Shown one piece after another: positions 36,201 through 42,200 of a stretch of DNA of 64,000 nucleotides. The stretch's first letter is position 1. Each line of letters starts with the position of its first letter. The stretch is from positions 7,731,501 through 7,795,500 of the forward strand of contig JAYKKM010000439.1 of the NCBI GenBank assembly GCA_035772405.1. Direction: 5' to 3'. Position numbers and translations under genes: made by a program. Origin of the DNA: Chrysogorgia sp. JL179-B06 (Eukaryota > Cnidaria > Anthozoa > Scleralcyonacea > Chrysogorgiidae). The notes beneath the pieces are model-generated. The model did not search any database. It saw only the letters and a list, made by a program, of their open reading frames with translations, and was not told where the DNA came from.

Positions 36201-39200
36201 CTCTTCCTTAACATAATCGAATGCTTGGTAGGGTTGTTAACATGAATATTGACTCGTGACCCCCTTGATATTGTTGCAAGTGTCTCTGGAATCTCGAGAC
36301 CATCAGGCCAAGGACACTCTGGATTTGGCTCAAACAACACGGGTATTCTCTCCTCGATGGGGCCAGCATTAACATGGCAAGAAATGCGAAATGATTGACC
36401 TGGTGGTATAACTGTGTCCCTTTTGGTGGTCTTGAGAGTAGGTAATTCACAAGTCTTTTCAGACTTGATAAATTCTACAAGGGCTTCGACTTTTTCCTTT
36501 TCCACCCCAATTAAACTAGAGGAGAGTACATCCAGATATGGTGGTTGCTTGTCAGCAGTAATACCATTGGTTGGGTTTTGAGTTATTTCCTCAATTACAT
36601 TGTACCCAATGATGGGTAGGTCTAGAGCATCCCTTGAAACCAGGAAGGGTACTTTAATTCCATAGCCATGATTTGCTCCCACCAGCTTGAAATCAACTTC
36701 AATCCACCCATTATAAGGTAGGTCGGTCCCATTAGCTGTTTTTAGATCCAGTTCACTTACCCCGAGAAGACTCTCAACAGTGTTCAATTTAGCCTCTGGT
36801 AAGTTCTTTAGGACCCAATCTCCCAAAGAGCAGTAGTTGTCACCCCATTCAATGAACATTTCACAGTACATTTCTTTCCCACTAATCGGACTACAGTTGC
36901 AGCTCCCCTGGGTGATAAATGACATGTGTACGTTCCTTCGTTCACTTGGGTTTTACTGTTCTGTTCATTTAAGTAGGATAGTTCTTGACACAATGTTTTG
37001 TGTTCTCCCCAATGTCTATGTTGACATATTTGACAGCAGTACCTGACAAATTTACATTTGCTGCACTGTTGAAATGGTGTATGGGACTCCTTTCTTTTAC
37101 AAAATGTACAGGAATGGGACAAATCAGTTTGGTTGGCTACACCCGGTCCCTTTGGCGCAGCCCCTTCTCGTTTCCCTGGGTCTTTTTGCATCCCCTTGCA
37201 AAATGTTCCCTTGAGCCACATTTATAACAATGATCACATTTCTCCTCACCTGATTCTTTGCATGAGTTGCATAAAACATTCCTTCTTTTATGTGGATTTT
37301 GTTGATCCTCTTTGCTAGCTTCTCTTCCAGATGTATGGGACTTATTGAAAGCTTCTTTTAATGATGCCAGGTCTGCCTGTACAGCTTCCAAAGCTGCAAT
37401 CATCTTGTTTGGTTTGATCTCTTTTCCATTGTTTAGAGATGTCTTTGTTTTAGCACTTGGACTTTTACTTTCCTGGTCAGATTCGGGGCTATCTGGGCTC
37501 ATTCCAATCTGGTTGACTTGTGAGCTTTTCTTGATGGTTACCCCCATCTTATTTTGTCGTTCTGTTTCAGCAGAGACAGCAACATTAACTTTATCCATCA
37601 GTTCCTCATCACCAACATCTGATTTTTCCAGGAGTGGGCGTAGTTTAGCCCTAATAGACTCTTGCTGTAAGCCTGTTTCCACTACATGTATAAACAATGC
37701 CTGCACCAGAGTTTGGTCATATTTCACAGTGCTATCCATTGCTTGTGATGCAAAGATAACTTGTTGACGTAAATTCATGGCTCTAATGAGGAAATCTTGA
37801 GCGGATTCCCTTTGGCCTTGACACAATGATGCAAGTTCCTGATAAAGTTCTGTTGCAGATTTTTGTTTGAAATGGGCTCTAAGAATTTGCTTCAAACGAG
37901 ACAAAGATAGATCATTCATCATTTCCAGATAAGAACGCAATTTCAAACTAGGACTTACACCACGTATCACTGCTTCAACAACGTCGGTCTCTGTGTAGCC
38001 AGACTTCATTCCATTGTCGATCTGTCTGACAAGGCTAACAAAGGACAAACCATCTCTGTGGTTGTCGCCTCCAATTATTCCATGGATTTTAAAGCCTTGG
38101 TTATGTCAACAGAAACCGTTGCATTCGTTTTCTTAGTTGAGTTTGGCGTTGCTTTGTCATCTTGCTGTTCGTCTGCTTGAGTTTTACTAGTGTCAATTGT
38201 TTCTGCTTGCAATGGCGGTGGTTCTACGCCAACAACGTCGGATAGTTCTTTTAGTAAAGCCTTCTTTTCTTCTGACGCCTCGACATTCGCTTCGATTTTT
38301 TCCCGGATCCTTTTCGACAGTTGAAGTTTACTAAACCCTTCGGTAGTCACCTTGACATGTTCTGCAACTTTGATCATTTCTTCCATGGTCAGGCCGCATA
38401 TTTCAGATTCTAGAGCGAGTTGAAGCTCCTCTATCTCTATCTCCGACTGCTCGGCCATGACTTTATACACGAACTCAAATAGAACTTGCCACAACAACAA
38501 ACTCGTCAATCGTTTCAAAAGGTTCCTTTACAACAAAGATTTAAACAGACAAACTGCCACTTACTTTCTTGTCGGTCGAATCTGCGTAATATATTGCCAT
38601 TCTTCTCTCAAAGCTGACGAAGCAGACTAAAGTCACCAGTATATGAAGCAGCCATTATTAACATTGGATAAATATAAACAACACACTTCAGGATTATTCT
38701 GTTTTCTCCACCACTATTTTCGGGATACAAACTACCCGAGTGGTAGGCTCACGTTGGGCGCCAAATGTTACATGTGTTCCGATCCAAATCCCGTAATGAC
38801 AATAACAACAAAACGATACTTTGTTTCTTTTCAACTCATATTAATATAGCGGTTTACACTCGAAGGACTTTTATATCCCTTATGTCCCCAAACCGGAAGT
38901 TACAAAAGTTAACTTAGGGGGAGGGGCTTTAACTCATTTTTGTACACCTAACACTTGCAGGGTAATTTTGCCGCAGAGACCGCTCTCGGTCAATAAGTGT
39001 TGACTAATGAAGTCGTATGTTACACGAAATTAACATTGTAGAAGAGAAAAGTAGGATTGGACTTGCATGTTATCGCTATTTATTATCTTTTTTATTATCT
39101 TTTCCGACGCTATCAACTGATCTATATTATCGCTATTTAATATCGCTATTTATTATATATCTATTTTCTTTAGCGGTCCGGAACGTGAAATCCTGCAATT

Positions 39201-42200
39201 TGATTGGTTCCTGAACGGTCTGGAACTTGCCGTTCTGGACCGCTAGCTAAGAACGAAAACAAAGTTTCGTCACAGCGAAAACAAAGTTCTTTTTTATTGT
39301 TCAACAATTAAAAAAGGGAATCCAGTTAAATTTCTTATAGGAAGCCAAATATAGGTTTAAAAAGCCAGATAAATGGGGTTGCTGTTTATAAAAGTTGCAT
39401 GTTTGATGCATATTTCAAAATAATAAAATACATGATTTTATACATTATTTGTCACCGGTTTATTATGAACGTTCTCAAGATCTTTGGTCATATAATAAAC
39501 TACTTATTGACCTCGCTTGTTCGGTCTGTACTAGTGAAATATCGGACCTCCGTTTTCTGCACGGAGCTCGGCTCGCTGCGCTCGCTCGGTCCATACTATA
39601 AAAACGTCGGTCCGATATTTCACTAGTACAGACCTCACGCTCGATCAATAAGTAGTAAATATTACTCCGTTAATTACCACAGCAGACGATCCAAGCTACT
39701 TATGAACTCTTTCGTTTGAATCTCTCCATTGCCATCCAAATCGAAGATCGTAAAGAGAAAAATAACAAACTAAAGAGATGCAATAAATTAATAATGGTAA
39801 ATAATAATGGTAAATTGAAATAATAAGACGGTGTAGATTCAACGTAAACACTTTTCTGTTTCGAGTTCCTGCTTATAATTCATAGAAATATAATCAGTAG
39901 TTTTCAATAACTGAGCAATCAGCTCCAATAAGATGTTTAAGGAGAGTAATAATTAAGCTTGATGTGCGACATGAAATTACGTTTCTATTTTCACTACCAA
40001 ACTTCGCATTAGTGTTCGTAATTCTTGGAGATAGTTTGTGCTAACGTGCTAATACATTTCTATTTAACAATTAGATTATGAAGTGACAGTTGAGGAGGGT
40101 AACGCCTCGTAAAAATGTCGAGCGAATTATATAATTGTTTTTAGTTGAAAAAGCTAAAATTAATGTTTCTTTCAATATTTTTAAACCGTTTACGTCGCTT
40201 GGCTAGAAATATTTAGTTTTAATATTGCACAGGAAATGTGGCAATGGGCTTGTTTATTAGTAGTCCCCCACGAGATCCTGACGTCTGCTCTATGATTGGT
40301 TAAGGTCACTTTGATGGCAAATCATATTCACTTGATTGACCTCCATTCTATTGTTGAATTTACATTTTGTTTTGCCCTCAAACGCTAACCGACCGACCTG
40401 GGGGTGAAACTAGCCCATTGCCTGAGAAAGTTTTTCCTTTATTTGTTTTTCACGTGCAACTGGTCTCACAACAACATGTTTTTGTTCAGGCAGGTTTCAA
40501 CAGACTGACGTTGCAAAAAGTAAATGTCGACACTTTGGCCGCAATCTTTTTGGTTAGCAACTAGAAAATATACAAATTGCTTAAGGGTCATAGTCGGTGA
40601 AGGTTAGTATGAGGGTTAGTATATGAAGGAGTTAGTATGCGAGTTAGTGTGAAGGTCAGTGTATGAGGGTTAGTATGAAGGAGTTAGTATGAAGGTTAGT
40701 ATGAGGGTTAGTCGGTATGAAGGTTAGTATGAAAGTTAAGCATACAACGGTTTGACTTGAGGTTATGGTTAGTTTTAAAACTGATAATTTAACTGACGTA
40801 TATTCTATATAAAGCACGATATACTAGTAATGGCATGATCTCTCAAGAACAAAACATTTCATAAGAAGACGTTGTATATTACTCACACTGTCATCTTTCA
40901 TATCAGCTAAAAAATGATCTCGGTTTATATAAGATTCCTCTACACATAGTTCCTTAAAATGCTCGTTAATCCATTGGAGTTTCTTTCTCTTGTCTTTTCG
41001 CTTACTCTCCCTAATTTAACAACAACAGATGCATTTCATTTCTAAGCATTTAACGATATAGAGAAGGGGTTATATAATTATGTCTTCGTCAGTCTTCGGT
41101 TTCGGCCATTTGATATTAAACATACCGCTTTCGATGTTGTAGTTGCTGAGCTCGTTTACTGCATGGGCGATGGAATACATACTATAATACCTGTTTGGGA
41201 TAATTTGGCTATGAGAAAAGACTCGTAGCCGTTTTATTGAAACTTGAAATAAGAAACGTTAATAATAAATGTTTAATTAATCTATTTATGTTCTGACTTT
41301 GGCTACAGTTAATGATGTAGTCCAGTAAAGGTGGGGCAACACACGCCCACCTATGGTTTAACTAATGACAAGTAAAATTTGTTTAATATTGTGGAGGATC
41401 CGGGCAGGAGGAGGGTGATTCGAATCAATGACACGTCTTGTCGTCATATAGCAACTGCGTGTAACAGTGTTAATAGTGAAAAATATACTATTTGTCGACT
41501 TTAAATGCTGTAGATAAAATACAAAATCCAAAACGTGGTGACGTATGATATACTTACTCCATCAGTAGTCCAAAGCTTCCAACAAGTTCTTGAACACTCA
41601 CAAAACCTTGTCCATTTGTGTCAAAAATGTTAAAAAGGTTTTCAGCAAATCCCTAATGAAATAACAACACGAACAAAAGGATTAATTTAATTTAATTTAA
41701 CTTTACCAAAATAAATACGCAATAGATATAGATATAAAGAAAAATAACTAAGGAAGAAAAAGATTATATACATATTGCGAATTACACATTACCCATGCGG
41801 TCGACCCGGGGGACAATTAATGCACACCCCATGAAATGACCGTGTGCTTGGTACTGAAATTGTTGCCTGTAATATTACACACCAAAGGCGTAGGAAGCGG
41901 GTGGTTGTAGGTACTTGCAAGTACCCGCCCAAATTTTAAATGTGGGTTGAGCCCCCCAACAAAATCAGGACAAGCGTTGCTAAATTTGATGTTTTTTTTC
42001 CAATTGTATTAGTACGACTATATAGAGGCTAGGAGAGAAGCTACTTAAGGTAATCTACGCGATATTTCACAAACGGCTGTAGACTGAATGTCTGAAGTGT
42101 TAGCCAAACCTTAAACCCTTACCACGCGAGTGTTAGATTGGTTCCCATACCCTTCTGGTAGTACTAGGCGCCAAACATTTGAACTATGCTCGCTGTAGAA

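Larger units (their letters stand above)
32371..38953 (-). mobile_element. Ty3/gypsy LTR retrotransposon, decayed
   Basis: Oriented on the minus strand: 5' LTR 38766-38953, primer-binding site 38746-38763, gag, zinc-finger and protease region, RT/RNase H/integrase, a purine tract, and 3' LTR 32371-32569. Order RT-RNase H-integrase defines Ty3/gypsy. Coding is broken by at least four frame changes, and the protease active site is altered, so this copy looks inactive. The LTRs differ by small indels. I could not see a convincing target-site duplication (flanking bases CGTG and CTTG). It sits in the fifth intron of gene B, same strand. Confidence 0.93.

Noticed and set aside
37312..37767. 151-codon plus-strand open frame
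   Set aside because: Antisense of the gypsy gag region; no domain.
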